The position numbers and the translations under genes were made by a program. 64,000 nt of DNA from Tetragonia tetragonoides (Eukaryota > Streptophyta > Magnoliopsida > Caryophyllales > Aizoaceae), in assembly GCA_038025085.1 (NCBI GenBank), contig CM076147.1, positions 41,724,766 to 41,788,765 of the forward strand, read 5' to 3'. The notes under the pieces were generated by a model. That model ran no database searches. It saw only the letters and a program-made list of their open reading frames with translations, and was not told the DNA's origin. Of the stretch, positions 17,252 to 30,137 are shown piece by piece. Positions within the stretch are counted from its first letter, which is position 1, and each line of letters opens with the position of its first letter.

Positions 17252-19240
17252 ATGGTCACTCCTAGTTACTACCAACCCCTCACCAATACTCCCAAAACAA
17301 CCCAAAGAACCATCTACAAATTCCTCTTATTTTCCCTCTCACTAGCTGCTTTCTTCTCCCTTGCTTACCTTGGTTTATTAGTCATTGATCAAACTTACCA
17401 ATTATCAAACACTCACTTTCACACTCTTTCTCTTTGTGACAAATCCCATGATCCTACTTCTTGCCTAGCCTTAATCTCTGAAGTTGTAGATCATGAACCT
17501 GTTACGACGACATCGCCAAGATCCAACGGCCAGGATTTGCTGGGGAAGATCTTGTTGAGTCATGTATCACATATTAACAAAGCCATGGAAGAAATTATTA
17601 GAGAGATTAACCATAGTAATAGAATGATTCATGTCCAAAGAGGAGCCTTAGCAGATTGCCTAGAGCTCATGGACCTGTCACGTGACCGAGTAGCTTACTC
17701 TATCAAAGCCTTGGATAAGGCTAATTCCAATGCAAATGATATTAATGCATGGTTAAGTGCTGTGTTAACCAACCATGTCACATGTTTGGACCAACTCCAA
17801 GATTATTCCAGCCATCATTTGTTGGCCCTAAGGTCTATGGTCCAGGGGCTAATCTCTAAGGGAAGGGCACTATTGGCTATCCACGCCACGGTGGCTGAGA
17901 ATCTTCTAGAAGGTTCTGGAAGCAGGACGAGGTCCTTGTATCCATGGTGGGTTAGGAGGAGTGATAAGAAGCTTCTAGAAGCTTATGGAAGTGAAATCAA
18001 GGCCAATGTCGTGGTGGCGAAAGACGGGAGTGGGGACTTCAAGACAGTGGGGGAAGCAGTGGCGGGTACACCGGACAAGGGGAAGAGCCGGTATGTCATA
18101 TATGTGAAGGCAGGGGTGTATGAGGAGATTGTTGAGGTGGGGAAGAAGAAAAAGAATGTTATGATTGTTGGTGATGGCATGAATATTACTGTCATTAGTG
18201 GCAGTCTTAATGTTGTTGATGGATCCACCACTTTCAAATCAGCTACTCTTGGTAAAATTCCCCTAATTTTTCTACTCTATCTAGATTAATAATGTTTGAT
18301 GAGCAATGATACATGTCTTCTCAGAAGACGTCTTCTCGTCCCACGTATTAAACTATTTTTTACTACAATTAAGCGTCTTTTTACTACAAAAATATCTTTA
18401 TTAGATTTTTATTATTACAGAAGACGTCTTCTTAGAAGACATCAATCATTAGGCCTGTAATGTTGTTATCTACCTATTTTGCACAAGAATGAAACATCAT
18501 AAAGTCCTAACATTCATGAATTGTGCCATATATGTTACTCAATTTCAGCTGCTGTTGGTGATGGATTCATACTGCAAGACATAAGCATTCAGAACACTGC
18601 AGGAGCAGAGAAGCACCAAGCTGTTGCACTCCGTGTAGGAGCTGATCAATCAGTTATAAACCGATGCAAGATAGAAGCGTACCAAGACACTCTCTACTCG
18701 CACTCTCTTAGACAATTCTACCAAGATTGCTCCATCTCAGGCACAGTAGACTTCATTTTTGGCAATGCAGCTGTTGTGTTTCAGAAATGCAAGCTAGTAG
18801 CAAGAAAGCCAATGGAGAACCAAAAGAACATGGTCACTGCTCAAGGAAGGACTGACCCTAACCAAAACACCGGCACTTCTATTCAGTATTGTGACATCAT
18901 AGCTAGCCCGGACCTAGCTCCGGTCCAATCCCAATTCCCAACTTACCTAGGCCGACCTTGGAAAAACTACTCGAGGACTGTGGTGATGCAGTCGAATATA
19001 GGTGATCATATACACCCTAAGGGTTGGTTTGAATGGGACGGAGATTTTGCATTGGACACTTTGTATTATGGTGAGTATAAGAATAGAGGTTCGGGATCTG
19101 ACACTAGCAAGAGAGTGAACTGGACTGGTTATCATGTGATTACTGATGCAAAGGAAGCTAAGCAATTTACTGTTGGGGAATTCATTCAGGGACAAGAATG
19201 GTTAGATTCTGCTTTAGTGCCTTATGTTGAGGGGCTGTAA
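17252..19240 (+). CDS. Pectin methylesterase with N-terminal inhibitor domain
   Basis: Exons 17252-18251 and 18549-19240 give 563 aa, typical of type I plant enzymes. A membrane-spanning signal anchor lies at about residues 22-47. A PMEI-like pro-domain with four conserved cysteines ([22 protein letters not shown]) occupies about 60-215. A basic [11 protein letters not shown] segment is the likely processing site. The catalytic domain starts at [16 protein letters not shown]. It carries [30 protein letters not shown], the catalytic Asp in [18 protein letters not shown] and YLGRPWK with the catalytic Arg. The enzyme removes methyl esters from wall homogalacturonan after the pro-domain is cleaved in the secretory pathway. 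The single phase-1 intron (18252-18548) holds a MITE-like palindrome. Confidence 0.94.
18313..18442. mobile_element. MITE-like inverted repeat in pectin methylesterase intron
   Basis: The first 24 bases (atgtcttctcagaagacg...) and the reverse complement of the last 24 differ at one position, and each terminus contains an internal AGAAGAC/GTCTTCT palindrome. Flanks caatgata and caatcatt are similar and could be a decayed 8-bp target duplication. Length 130 bases; superfamily not assigned. Confidence 0.65.
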
Positions 19241-20403
19241 TTGAATGGGTTTAGTAGTATTCAAAAGTGTTGTTTTGGAGGGGAATGAGTTGGCTTAGCT
19301 CATGGGATGTTGGTTGTAAAATTGTGAGAGCTCACACTATCTTAATAAAGCTCCTATGTGGTTTGCTTTTCTGTTGGCCAGGTTTTGTTTTCATTAAAGG
19401 CTTTCATTTTCATGCTCTTGAAATAATTGTATTAGAAGTATCTAATTAAACAAACGCAAAAACTTCTGTAAGATGGTCTTTTCGTAACTTTTAGTGAGAC
19501 AAGGGCCACATTTAAGTGAAACAAGGGTCACGATTTATAAAAAATGACCCCTGCATTTCTAAATAGCGAGCCCTGTACTTTTAAATGGTGACTCTATTTT
19601 ATTGTGAGTTGGTCTCACACAAGACTTACTAATAGAGGTGTTCGTTAGAAGTGGAATTAGTATATTATTAGAAGCGGAATTAGCTTAAAGTAAAGAAGGA
19701 AATGTACGTATTGTTACTTCAAATTGGTCAAGAATAATTATTGTAAATAGTAATTTCCCCTCTCCATTTCGAACCATATTTTACAAGCTCTATACAAAAG
19801 TTATGATAAAACCGTTTTAGACAAGTTTTTGTGAGCAATTTTTTACACACGGATGATTTACATTTTTCTCATTTACTTATCCTCAATCTAGTTTCTCACT
19901 TTTGTTTTTTCAAAAAAAGTAATTAAAATTCTCACTCTTACTTTTGTAGGTTGTTTCAAAAATCAAAAGATCCCCTAAACAAAATGTTGACGGCGTCGTT
20001 TGGCTTGATGACCTTCCCTTGACATTTGGCCTTCACAAGAAACGCCCAGAAGGAAGAAAAACAAGAAACGTGTTCCTGTTTCCCCCCAAAACAATTCTAC
20101 ACATTGCTGATATACAAGGGTTTTGCTTTGGACTAATCGATCACTACGAATTCTCGATTCTCATATTAGTTTCAGGTAATTCTACTTCTGAAACCTTTTA
20201 TTTTCTAATTGACCCATTTAATTTTCCTAATTCCCATTTCATTTCAATTTCTCAGTCGTCAATTTCAGTCAATATGATCCCTTTTTGGATATTTAGACAA
20301 TTTCCGATATGGGTTAAAAATTTAATGAATGAACTTATATACTTCTTTATTTTTATTCTAATTTTAATGTTAAATTTTTCATGGGCAGTAGCTGATTGAA
20401 AAG
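19241..20403. other. Intergenic region and DDRGK1 leader
   Basis: Contains the 3' UTR of the pectin methylesterase, a MITE-like repeat at about 19461-19632, then the probable 5' UTR of the DDRGK1 gene. A possible UTR intron begins at ttcag|gtaatt (20176) and may end at gggcag near 20389. Confidence 0.45.
19461..19632 (+). repeat. MITE-like dispersed repeat, copy 1
   Basis: The end gagttggtctcacacaagac at about 19601-19620 is nearly the reverse complement of gtcttatatgagaccaactc at 57206-57225 in the P450 gene. Shared interior words (aagggtcac / gtgaccct) confirm two copies of one short repeat family in opposite orientation. Confidence 0.6.
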
Positions 20404-23329
20404 ATGGAGGATATGTTGATTGCAATACTTTCTATGATTCTGTTATTTTCGTTAGTTCCATTGTATTTATGGAAACGTCGTCAGGGTTCTAAAGCTGCTG
20501 TTGAGCATGAAGATGAACCTCAGGTACCCCCAATCTCTCAATTGTTTGTTTTCAAGAAATTATATGTAATGGGTATTCATCATTTACTTATTTTGTCAAG
20601 TATATCTTGATTTTAAGTTGAATTTGAGAATTGGAATGGAAAGAAATTTCTGGCCTTGTTATGTTATTTTTTTTTGGCTGGAGGTTTTCTTAATCGTTAA
20701 CTTCAGGGTCCATAGGATTAGTTAAGCAAAACTTGATACCCATGTGGCCATGTTATCTCAAAACAAACAAGAAGTTGTATGTGTATGAAATGTGTGTCTG
20801 ATATGGTGTTGCAAAATATCCAGGTCCCTCAGAGGGAACATGTTGTTCGTGCTACTGGGGCCCGTCGTATGCGTCGGAGGCCTGCTGCCGGTGCTAGCAC
20901 TTCGTCTGCTGTAGCAGCTGCTGAAGGTAGGTTGGTTTCTGGTGATATCGTCGTCCCACTTTTAATCTAGGTTTATGCCAGAATTAATTTTACTACAAAT
21001 TGATAATTTGGTAGGTATATATGGGGGATGAACAATGTGGATGTGCGATCTTGCATAACTGGCTGGATTTGTAGGTTGTTTGGGTAGTCTGTTACTCTGA
21101 TTAGTGAATATTTTGTCTGTTAGAAGTCTAGGACTTTGATACAAACTTTCCGATTAAGAGTTGAGAGAGTGACATCCATAGGAAACTAGTGGAGATGAAT
21201 GAATGTTGTTAAATTCTGATTTTGAGATCTGGGTTTCTTCAGGCTTGACTAGTGAAATCCTTCTATAAGGAATTCTTTCTCCTATAATTTGCCCTATATT
21301 GCAAATGCAGATGGTGATGATAGTGATGATGAAGCTGCTGAGGTTGAGTATGAGGGTACAGGTTCAAGGAAAAAAGATAGGAAACGTCAAGAACGTGAAG
21401 CACAAAGACAGGTACAGTGAAGGCTAAGTTTTCTTTCAATCTTCTGTGCTAGTTGTGTTACCTTTGTATATGAGTTGTAAACCTGTAATCTATCTTCTCT
21501 ATGAAGAGAGGAATGTGACATTATTTTAATAAATGAAATCAAGGGATATGATTTCTTTCTTGGGTACTAGCTCTGTGTCGATGTTTATTACTTTTGTAGT
21601 ATTGCTCACTAGTCTGACATTAGCTACTGCATCGTCCATACTGGTTCAGTCAATTTTTACTGAATACTGAGCTGTTGCAATGACTTATTCTAAAGGCTGA
21701 ACAAGCTGCACGTGACACGAGGGTAACAAAGCAAGATCGTTATGCAGAAATGCGAAGAAGAAAGGATGAGGAGCATGAAGCTCAAGAGCGCCGGCTGGTA
21801 TGTTTTGCTTCCTTTTAGATACTTTTTCAAAGTATTTACAGAGCGTTTGATTGGTAAAGACCGCAATTCTCTTGTTTTAGGAGGAAGAAGCTAAGGCTCG
21901 GCAAGCCAAAGAAGAAGAAGCTGCTGCATTAGAGTTTGAGAAATGGAAAGGGGCATTCTCAATTGATGCCGAAGGCACCACAGAAAATGAGGCGCAAGAA
22001 AACCAGGATTTACTTTCGGACTTTGTGGAATACATCAAGGTACGATTTGATAAAGCTGATGTACTACTACATTTGACATTGTATCAACCATGTTTGATTT
22101 TTCAAACTGGTAGTGGATAAGTAATTCCTACATACTTCCAGTACCAGTTCAGCTTGTCCATACATATTTGTTTATATTCTTTGGTTTTATGATGCTACAA
22201 TTTGATGCTTATGTCATTGATTGTATGTATTGAAATATACATAGCTAAACTGTATTGCTTCTAGGGGTAGGGAGGGAGAGTAATTTGAAGCTGTGGATTT
22301 AATTCTCCTATTGTATTCAGTTGTATGGTGAAAGATGTATTGAGGTGTAGAGGGTTCTAAAAGGGCCTCAGGACACATTGTATTGATGCTTTTTTGGTAA
22401 TAAGTTGCCTTTTATAAAATTGATTTGCTGTTCAAAAAAAAAAAAAAAAACTGTATTGCTTCTTAGCACTACTTACCCCCTTCCTTGTCGTGGCAGAAAC
22501 ACAAGTGTGTTCCCCTAGAAGACCTTGCTGCAGAGTTTAGGTTACGGACTCAGGTATGCCAGATCATCGTTTCTTGTCTTAACCCCCCCCCCCCACTGTA
22601 GCAAGAGAAAGGAAGTTTTGCATAACCTGATTTGTATACATCGACAGCCCATGGTTCATGCATGGGTTCCCTGTTTTGGACTGTTCTCCTTTGTTATCTA
22701 GTTTCCTGTTTGTTTAATTTATACTTGATGTTGTACTTGCTCTGAGATCAACTTATGTATTAACAGGAGTGCATTAATCGTATCACCTCATTGGAAAGTA
22801 TTGGTATGTACAGAAACACTCTCCTTTGTTTTCTTATGTTTTGAATTGACTAGTTGCCTATCTGAATGAGAGCCAAATCTTCTAGTGTGGACTTAAAAAT
22901 CGTTCTATTAGGATTTTTTCACACTTCAGCACTTTGTTGTCTACTACTCCTGGCTTCTGTAGCAAATTTGCTGCTTTGTCTGCTCATATACAGAAGTTAC
23001 CCTTTGCTGTCAATATGTACATGGAAAGACTATCAGCAATTCAGCACACATGCTGCATTTGATATATAATTTACGGGGCATGTTGGTGCTGAGATACTTG
23101 CGCTGTTTCTCTCTAAAACTTCTCAGGGAGACTTTCAGGTGTCATGGACGACAGAGGAAAATACATATATATCTCTCTCGAGGAAATGAAAGCTGTTGCT
23201 GACTATATTAAACGCCAAGGCAGGGTTAGCATCTCGCATTTGGCTAGCAAATCCAACCAATTCATTGACTTGGAGCCTAAAGCCGAGATTGAGGAGACCT
23301 CCACTGTAGACGAGATAGTTGCTGCGTAA
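20404..23329 (+). CDS. DDRGK1: DDRGK domain-containing protein 1 (UFM1 pathway)
   Basis: Eight exons: 20404-20523, 20824-20926, 21311-21411, 21696-21797, 21881-22039, 22497-22553, 22767-22803 and 23127-23329, all GT-AG and in frame, 293 aa. Residues 4-22 ([19 protein letters not shown]) form an N-terminal ER membrane anchor. An Arg/Ala-rich segment and an acidic patch ([15 protein letters not shown]) follow. Then comes a long charged coiled coil of Glu, Lys, Arg and Ala (about 85-150). The C-terminus is a winged-helix PCI-like domain with the naming motif [11 protein letters not shown] and the SHLASKSN helix. In animals and plants the protein (UFBP1) recruits UFL1 to the ER and is needed for UFMylation and ER homeostasis; plant details are inferred. 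Exon 7 is only 37 bases. Intron 5 carries a retroposon. Confidence 0.93.
22250..22463 (+). mobile_element. Retroposon (likely LINE 3' end) with 13-bp target duplication
   Basis: The segment 22263-22450 ends in an 18-base poly-A and is flanked by identical ctgtattgcttct at 22250-22262 and 22451-22463. There are no tRNA promoter boxes, so it looks like a 5'-truncated LINE or another L1-mobilised sequence rather than a SINE. It lies in intron 5 of DDRGK1, same strand. Confidence 0.8.
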
Positions 23330-24583
23330 TTCCACACTTAATTCAATTTGGGGTGGATCAACTGTGATTAGCGGAAGCAGGATACAATAGCTTACATGAT
23401 GTGCTGCAGGAGAGCAACAAACTCGAAGGAAATAGTTGGCTAACTGGCTTTGAGGGAATTCAGAGGTACAGCTTAGTGTTTGTTCAATTTTGCCTAGTAT
23501 TAGCCTTGTGTTTTTCACATATATGCAAATCTGAATTGTTTTTGGTATAGAATCATACCAGAAAAGGAGAGAGGGGGTGGCCTTGTGGCCTTAGTATGGA
23601 CCCCTACATCCTGATGTAACAGCATCTTAGAGATATGTTTCATCTGAACAAGAAATTTCAAATAAATGATCAAGGTCTTGTGCTTGTAGTTTTCTACTTC
23701 TCCAAGTAGTATGTGACTTCTGCTTGTTTCCTTCTGAACTTGTTGTGGTTGATGCCAATAGTGCTGTCTAGGTTTGAACCTTCAAGAATAATCTTTCTTC
23801 AGTGAGTCGCTACTGATCTAAAGATCTTACTCTCAGACTCGTCTTAACAGTTTTTTTTTCCCATTCCAGTGCTTAATTGCCTTTCTAATGCAAGGAGAGT
23901 AGTATTACGATTTATTTTATTTTATTTTCTTGATAGGAAGACATAGTTTAGATTGATATTAAGCATGAATAGGATCTCCTTAATTCCAAAGCAATGTCAT
24001 GTTAAGCTAAGGCTTTGCTTGGTTTGATTCATATAAACCAAGGTGGTCGGTTTCTGACTTTCTTCTATAATGTCTAGATTGATGACTTACCCAAGTGACC
24101 TCAGCTAATTCTTCAGTTCCATGCGAACAAGAAAAGAATGAAATGGGAATTCATGGGGGCAGGGGGTTGTGGAAGTGTGAAGTTAACCGGACGAAAAACT
24201 ACTGCGCCAAAAATGTATCAGAATGTATCTATTAACCTACCTATTACAAAAGTTCACATCTGCTCTATAGGTAAACATATCTTTTACTTCTTTTTTTTTC
24301 TCTTCTTTTTTCAATAATTTAAGAAATCACAAGTACTTAATTGTAAAGCGTTTATGAGTTTCCATCTCAATTCACCTCAAAAGTTTCCCAACATTCACTT
24401 ACTACTCCACCCGTACCATATGATACACAATGACAAACTTCCTGCAAAACTTTTAAATATAAACTTTCTTCTACCTGGAAGTGTACAAATGAGAATCTAA
24501 CATGATCCTGTCCTTCTACGAGGTGGAGCAGACTACGATTAGTCAGTAAAATTTCATTTTTGATCGACTTATATTACATTTGA
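23330..24583. other. Convergent 3' flanks, nothing recognised
   Basis: The first 300 bases are DDRGK1 3' UTR. The rest is AT-rich and non-coding, between two converging genes. Confidence 0.5.
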
Positions 24584-27535
24584 TTAATGGAACCGGTCTG
24601 TCATCAACAAGAAGGTAACGATGGAGGTGAAGATCAAGGTGAGGGGATTATTTATACGATGTAATCGGCTGCCGCCACTCTTGGTCGGAATCACTTGAGG
24701 AAGTGCGCATTCTTCTCCATTGAAGAGCACCCTCGTAGGGAACCCATCCCCTTTTGGTATGTCCAAATTCCAGGTTAGCCTCTTGTTGAAGGAAATGACA
24801 GATTGCTGCTTCCCCGGCACCCTTGGGTCGCTTGGTTTCGAACCATTTGTCTCAGCCATCAGGAAGTTCAACCCCTTTAAGCCTTGTACAAAAACAGTGT
24901 TGTTGAGGTCTTTGAGTAGTGTCCCGTTAAAGGAGTACGCCTTCTCGTACCCTTGCGATGCCTTGCCCATTTGGATGGCTGCAAACCAGTCCTCAAAGTT
25001 GGTGTCACCCCAGTTGAAGAGGGTCATGCGGGCAGTCCACCCGTTTTTGTAGTCGGCATCAACATGCCAGTTGATGCTGACCCCACAATTGTCAGGGCAG
25101 GGCATCGGTTCCCATATCGGGTAGTGCTTGATCTTGGACCATGCCACAGCCTTGATGCTCCGGTTATCGAAAGGCACCAAAAGAGCCTCGGGTGGGAGGA
25201 GCATTGCAGGGGCTTTGGTGCTGCACCGAGCCCCATCAGGGAGGTTGTCGCAACCACAGGCACAAGTGTTGCAGGGTATGACAGAGTCATTGTAGTAGGC
25301 TGAGAATGAGACGCAGCATCTATTTTGCCTCTCCTTTGGGCGGGTTATGTTGCACACCACTTGCCAGCTTGCCAGTGCCACAACCTTGGCCTACAAAACC
25401 ATATGGACACATTATTACGTAGTATCAGATTTGAAATAAATCTACTCACTAACTGAGTATGTGGGGAGCTTTTAAAATGGTGTTGATGTTAGCCATATGA
25501 CTTCTTTATGGTAAATTGTGGTTAGGATATGTATGCCATTCTTGTGATGATAAAGAGTAATTTGCCAAGTCCTTATTTACCAACTATTTAGCATACACTA
25601 TGATGCCAAGATCTGGGCAATTCCCAAATTTTGTTACTTGTATTACCTGCAATCCACTTGGGTCTGGAAACTCAGTGGGTTCAACCCGCATGGGAGGTCC
25701 GCACTTGTAGTCGGGATTGACAACACCAGTGAGCTTCCAGTTCTGGGGCGGGTAAAGGGCAGTGCGGTTCATGTCAGGAGGGATCTTGTACACTTGCAAC
25801 TGGAAAATCGACTTCGCCTCACTCTCATTCATAGTCTTGGGTAGAACAGTCCCATTCCTACAACAATACGGCAACTTCCCAACCTTCTCATCATCTTTCT
25901 TTTCAGCGGGCAAGTCAGAGATCACCGGCTTGCGCTCACAGCTCATTACCTGTGAGAAGTCGAAGTCCTGGTAGTACTGACCCGCGGACCCGTAGATGCA
26001 CTGAGCCGGGTCCTTGAGATGGGAGTAGGCACCTCGCATGTTGTAGATAAACTCTCCTCTCATCCACTCCCATGTTAGGTTCCAATGGTCTAGACGACCC
26101 AATGGGTGATTGTTGTCGATGGTTACTTGCGCCTGGTAGTTATTGCCATAGGCTTGGAGGACGTCATACATTATATTGAGGTCGCCTTGTCTCTTCCGGG
26201 AGTACTTCACTTTGGTGTTCTTGGCCTTGAACTTCTTGTCCTTCCGACAACACACGTACATGCTGCTCTCTGTTGAAATAAATGGCAGAACTCACCTTAA
26301 TGGTTTACAAGATCAGGGGGAATACATATGAAATAAGCCAGGGATCCTTGATGTACATGATTGCAAAAAATATATATTATTTACCAAAGCATAATGATGT
26401 GGTGCTCGTCAGATAAATGTATTTTGTCTTACACTTACTAACACATGCATGATGACAGAATGCAATTGGAAGTAGAAAGTTTTCGATATTCTTCTGTTGA
26501 TTATTTGCATTTGTATTTGATGGCAATTGCGTGATCTTGGTGCTGATGTTCTGTGTGCGTCTGTCTGTTTATTCTATAAATATAGTTGCTCTAATGATAA
26601 ATGATCTAATCTGTTTTTCTTGGCAGTTGCATTTGGTGCTTAATCCCTCATTTTAATAGATAATCTCTATTTTTTCTTTTTTTTTTTTTCAGTTTTTTGT
26701 ATACGAAACGAATATATTGGGACCGATCTTGGCTATCCATCATGATCGGAGCTGGATGGTGAATGTATCATATCCAACTGTAGCGAAAAAGGTTGCATAT
26801 ATTTGACACCATCTCCCTAGCTACATATATGTGGGAAAAAAAGGTGACATGTTTTAACTTACTGCGCTTGGTGGGAGCAGGGCACTTGAAACCATCATTG
26901 TCTAGCTTGATGGTCTTAGGCATGGGTGTTCCCGGTGGCTTGACCCCAAACTGCGTACCCTTTAGGCCGACCTGCACCGCGATTTGGCCAAAATCCCCAG
27001 CTGTCTCAATGGACGTCTTGAGATCTGCCTGTGGATATCCGCCAATTGTTGTCCCATTGACACCCACTTGGGCCGGAAACTCGTCCCCATCAACCAAAAC
27101 AGCTCCTTCTGCTGACACCAACAGCTCATTATGCTGGAACCCAACATAGACCCTCCATGACTTGAGCTCAGACGCACCCATGTTTACCAACTGAAGTTGT
27201 GACTTAAAGGCCCACGATTGGGCGGTCGTGTTTTTGACATGGGGGTACTCCTTCTCCCGCCCCATGAAGTTGTAGGAGATGTAAATCCCGTCACAACTTT
27301 GGGCTGACTTGGGGATCGTTGGAGGCCCACCATCTCCTGCTCCTCCGCCGCCAGAGCTTGTGTCCTTAAAGGTGTCCGCACCAGGGGTCTTGGGGTCCCC
27401 AAACTCGTCGAACTCCTTCTCCGCGGCTTGACATACCTGAATGAATGAACATAGGCAAATGACTGCAACACAAAATATTGTTGGCAATGATATCCTCCAA
27501 GGTATTTTCATTGGAGATTTAAGGCTCGACTTCAT
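24584..27535 (-). CDS. COBRA-like GPI-anchored protein, long class (COBL7-type)
   Basis: Exons 27535-26863, 26269-25647 and 25390-24584 give 700 aa. The start is the first ATG after an in-frame stop (MKSSLKSPMK) and opens a signal peptide ending near VCQA. A Gly-rich linker (about 60-75) leads into an N-terminal CBM2-like domain (SCDGIYISYNFMGREKEYPH...) that marks the COBL7-11 subgroup. The central COBRA region follows (GRLDHWNLTWEWMRGEFIYN, YGSAGQYYQDFDFS). The signature CCVS lies at residues 457-460 in RQNRCCVSFSAYYND, and a second domain contains MPCPDNCGVSINWHVDADY. A hydrophobic tail (NPLTLIFTSIVTFLLM) after a small Ser/Gly-rich site is the GPI signal. Such proteins sit on the outer plasma membrane and help orient or assemble cellulose. 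Length is slightly above the family norm. Confidence 0.93.
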
Positions 27536-29229
27536 TGGCCCAACGCCACTAGCGTAGCCAATTGGCGCGTAAGAGGCCGTTGTATTATTTTCTTTGTTTT
27601 CTTTGTTTGTCAAAATAATGATCTAGAATGAAAGGAACAGGGCAAAAGGAGTAGGGGGAGGGGGGTGGTGTACCGGAGGCCGGACACCTCACCGGGAAAC
27701 CAAAGAGGGAATTGGGGTGGAGGTGAGGGGAGGGTGAAAGGGGGTGAAAAATGGGGAGTTCAAAAGAAACCCCCCAAAGTGAAGGCAATGTCTTGGGTTT
27801 TCTAGGGAGAGGAGGAAAGATATGACACGGGGGATTTTGTAATGCCCAAAATAAGTTAAACTCTCTCCCTTCCTCTAATTTTTACCTTGCTTTTCGGAAG
27901 CCTGTTTTAGTGGGTTTCTATTTCCTGGTTGGGAGAAAGAGAGGAAATTCATGTCCTTAAATGGTTGGTAATGTTTTGACTCCAATTGTTTAGGTCTTTG
28001 TTCTTTCTATGTGACAAAATTAATACTAGTCTGTTATGTTTCAAGGTTTTAAGTCAAATTCTGCTTATGATCGAGTATGCCCATGCATATACAGATATAC
28101 TGCTATTTTAGGCAACTCCTACATATATGAAATGGATAATGGATAATGGATAATGGACATTGATCATGTTACGGTGGATTTTTTTTTTTTTTTTGCTACT
28201 CCTGACGGACTACAAAGTACTGGTAAAATGTGAACCATTCTTTTATTTTTATTTTTATTTTTTTTGCTTTTTGATGGGAATGTGAATTATTTCCAAAAGT
28301 ATGATTAATATAGTAAAAAGTCTTGAGATGAGGGCCTCCTTATCTTTTCTTTTTCCTTCCTACTTTAAAAGAAAATTTTAAACAAAAAACATCCTTAATT
28401 TAGATAATAGGAATAAGATAAATTTGCGAGTGATCATTTTTTTCTTTTGGGTACATATCGACCTTTAATCACAAGTCTTTTATCAAATCAAAGATAGAGA
28501 AATGAAGAGGGAGAAATAGATAAAAAGAAGAAGTGTAAGTCTGCCAACTTTCTTTATTTTTTCAGACCCTGTAGCCACGCGTTGGGTTGTTTCATATCTG
28601 GACTTTGAAATGACTTTTCTCCATCTCCGATTCTTGGTTGTTGGTCTTTGGTGTTTGGTTGTTTTAATCATCTGATTATGTTTTTAGACTTGGGGTTTTT
28701 GGACTTCAGATCTGAAATCCCTATAGCAAAAGCAAATAATACAGAAAAGAATCGGGCTCAGTCGCCATTTTTTGTTTGAGATCTGGAAGTAGATTGCGCT
28801 TCTTCAACGACCGTTGGCACCATAATAAGGCTTTTTGCCGATGGTGAAGCTAATGGTGGTCCTGAGAGTGGACGATCGGAGTTTACCGGTCGAATTTTAC
28901 CGTGACTGATTCCTTGGCAGGATTCAAGAAGTTGCAGTTCATCCTTCATTAGTTATTTTTATTTTATTTTTATTTTGTTATTTGTTTGTTGCAAACTTGT
29001 AATGGTTCTGTATTGAGTCTTTGGACTCCTTGGCCTTAATGGCCGGCTTTCTTGCTATTTAAAAAAAAAAAAGAAAAAAAAAACACCAACTTGGTTTCTC
29101 AAAAAAAAAAAAAAATTGACATAAAATGACCAACTTGCCCTTACATGAGTAATTTATCAAATTAAGACTTTAAGTCAACCTCCTTTCGTTTCATTATTAT
29201 TTCACTTCTTTTCATATCAGCGCCTTATC
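27536..29229. other. Intergenic, upstream of COBRA-like gene
   Basis: Includes the COBRA-like gene's GC-rich 5' leader (about 27600-27840) and AT-rich sequence. Around 28740-29073 a segment ends in cttaatggccggctttcttg followed by a long A tract, which looks like a retroposon 3' end. A second A tract follows at about 29101. No genes are supported. Confidence 0.4.
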
Positions 29230-30137
29230 TCAGTACTTATGTTCCAACGTCTATGCCATAGGTGAATACGAATTCAAAGAGTCGTATGGTCAATCGTGTG
29301 TCTTTTTGGGTTACAATGGATCTTTTGGAGAAATTTGAGCAAAATTCTCAATCGTATATGGGAAAAGCCGAAAACTTGAGGCTATAATTCACGGTTTTTT
29401 AGATGTTGATGGCCCCGTAACAAAAAAGAAAATTTGCACCATATCTCACAAGTTACCCCTACGGTTCATAGTGGATTATAAAGTCCTTATTAAATTTGGA
29501 CGGTCATTTCACTGATCACACACTTTAAAGGGTTAAACACTAAAATCATAGGTCAATACAAAATTCAGAGACCTGGATGGCAACCTGAGGAATCAAGAGT
29601 CCTCTTGGGCCACAATCGACCCCGTAGAAGTTTGAACAAAACTTTCAAACGGGTCCCGGAGACATACGAGATCGTTTAACAGGTTCACTTTAGACTTGGA
29701 CGACCGACTGGTCACATATGATAAAGAGCCTTTCACCGAAATTATATGTGAATACGAAGGATGGATACCCAGATCCTGGAGACCCTTAGGCAAAAATCAT
29801 AACCGGACCATGGGAAGCCGAAAATTGAAGGTTATACCCACATTTTTTGGGCTTTCAAAGGTTCCCAAAATAAAAGTTGTTCTCTTTGCTCCATTTCGCA
29901 CGAAACAACATTAGGGGACAAGAGAGGGCTCCAGGGACGTTTTTCGAGTCCCTATTAGTTGGACGATATGTTTACTAGTCACTCACTTTAAAGGGATGAA
30001 CACCAAAATCATGGGTGAATACAAAGTTCAGATACCCATATGGTCTTTCCTAGGCACGGGGGGTTCTCTTGGTTCCCAATTGGCCCCCAAAGCGAAATTT
30101 GGGCAAAAATCTCAACCGCATATCAGAAAGTTGAAGA
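29230..30137 (-). repeat. Satellite-like units, minus orientation, left of Helitron
   Basis: About three diverged units on the minus strand. Shared words such as gtgaatac, aaaatctcaa(t/c)cg and agccgaaaa-ttga-ggttata recur at about 289-460 base intervals. They match the reverse complement of the array at 31400-34345. The block is cut at 30137 by a Helitron and resumes at 34956. Confidence 0.7.

Noticed and set aside
25024..25303. Open frames antisense to the COBRA-like gene
   Set aside because: Shadows of the conserved coding sequence in other frames, without motifs of their own.
27536..27613. Extension of the COBRA-like protein upstream of Met 27535
   Set aside because: No ATG exists between an in-frame stop and this Met, and the signal peptide starts after it.
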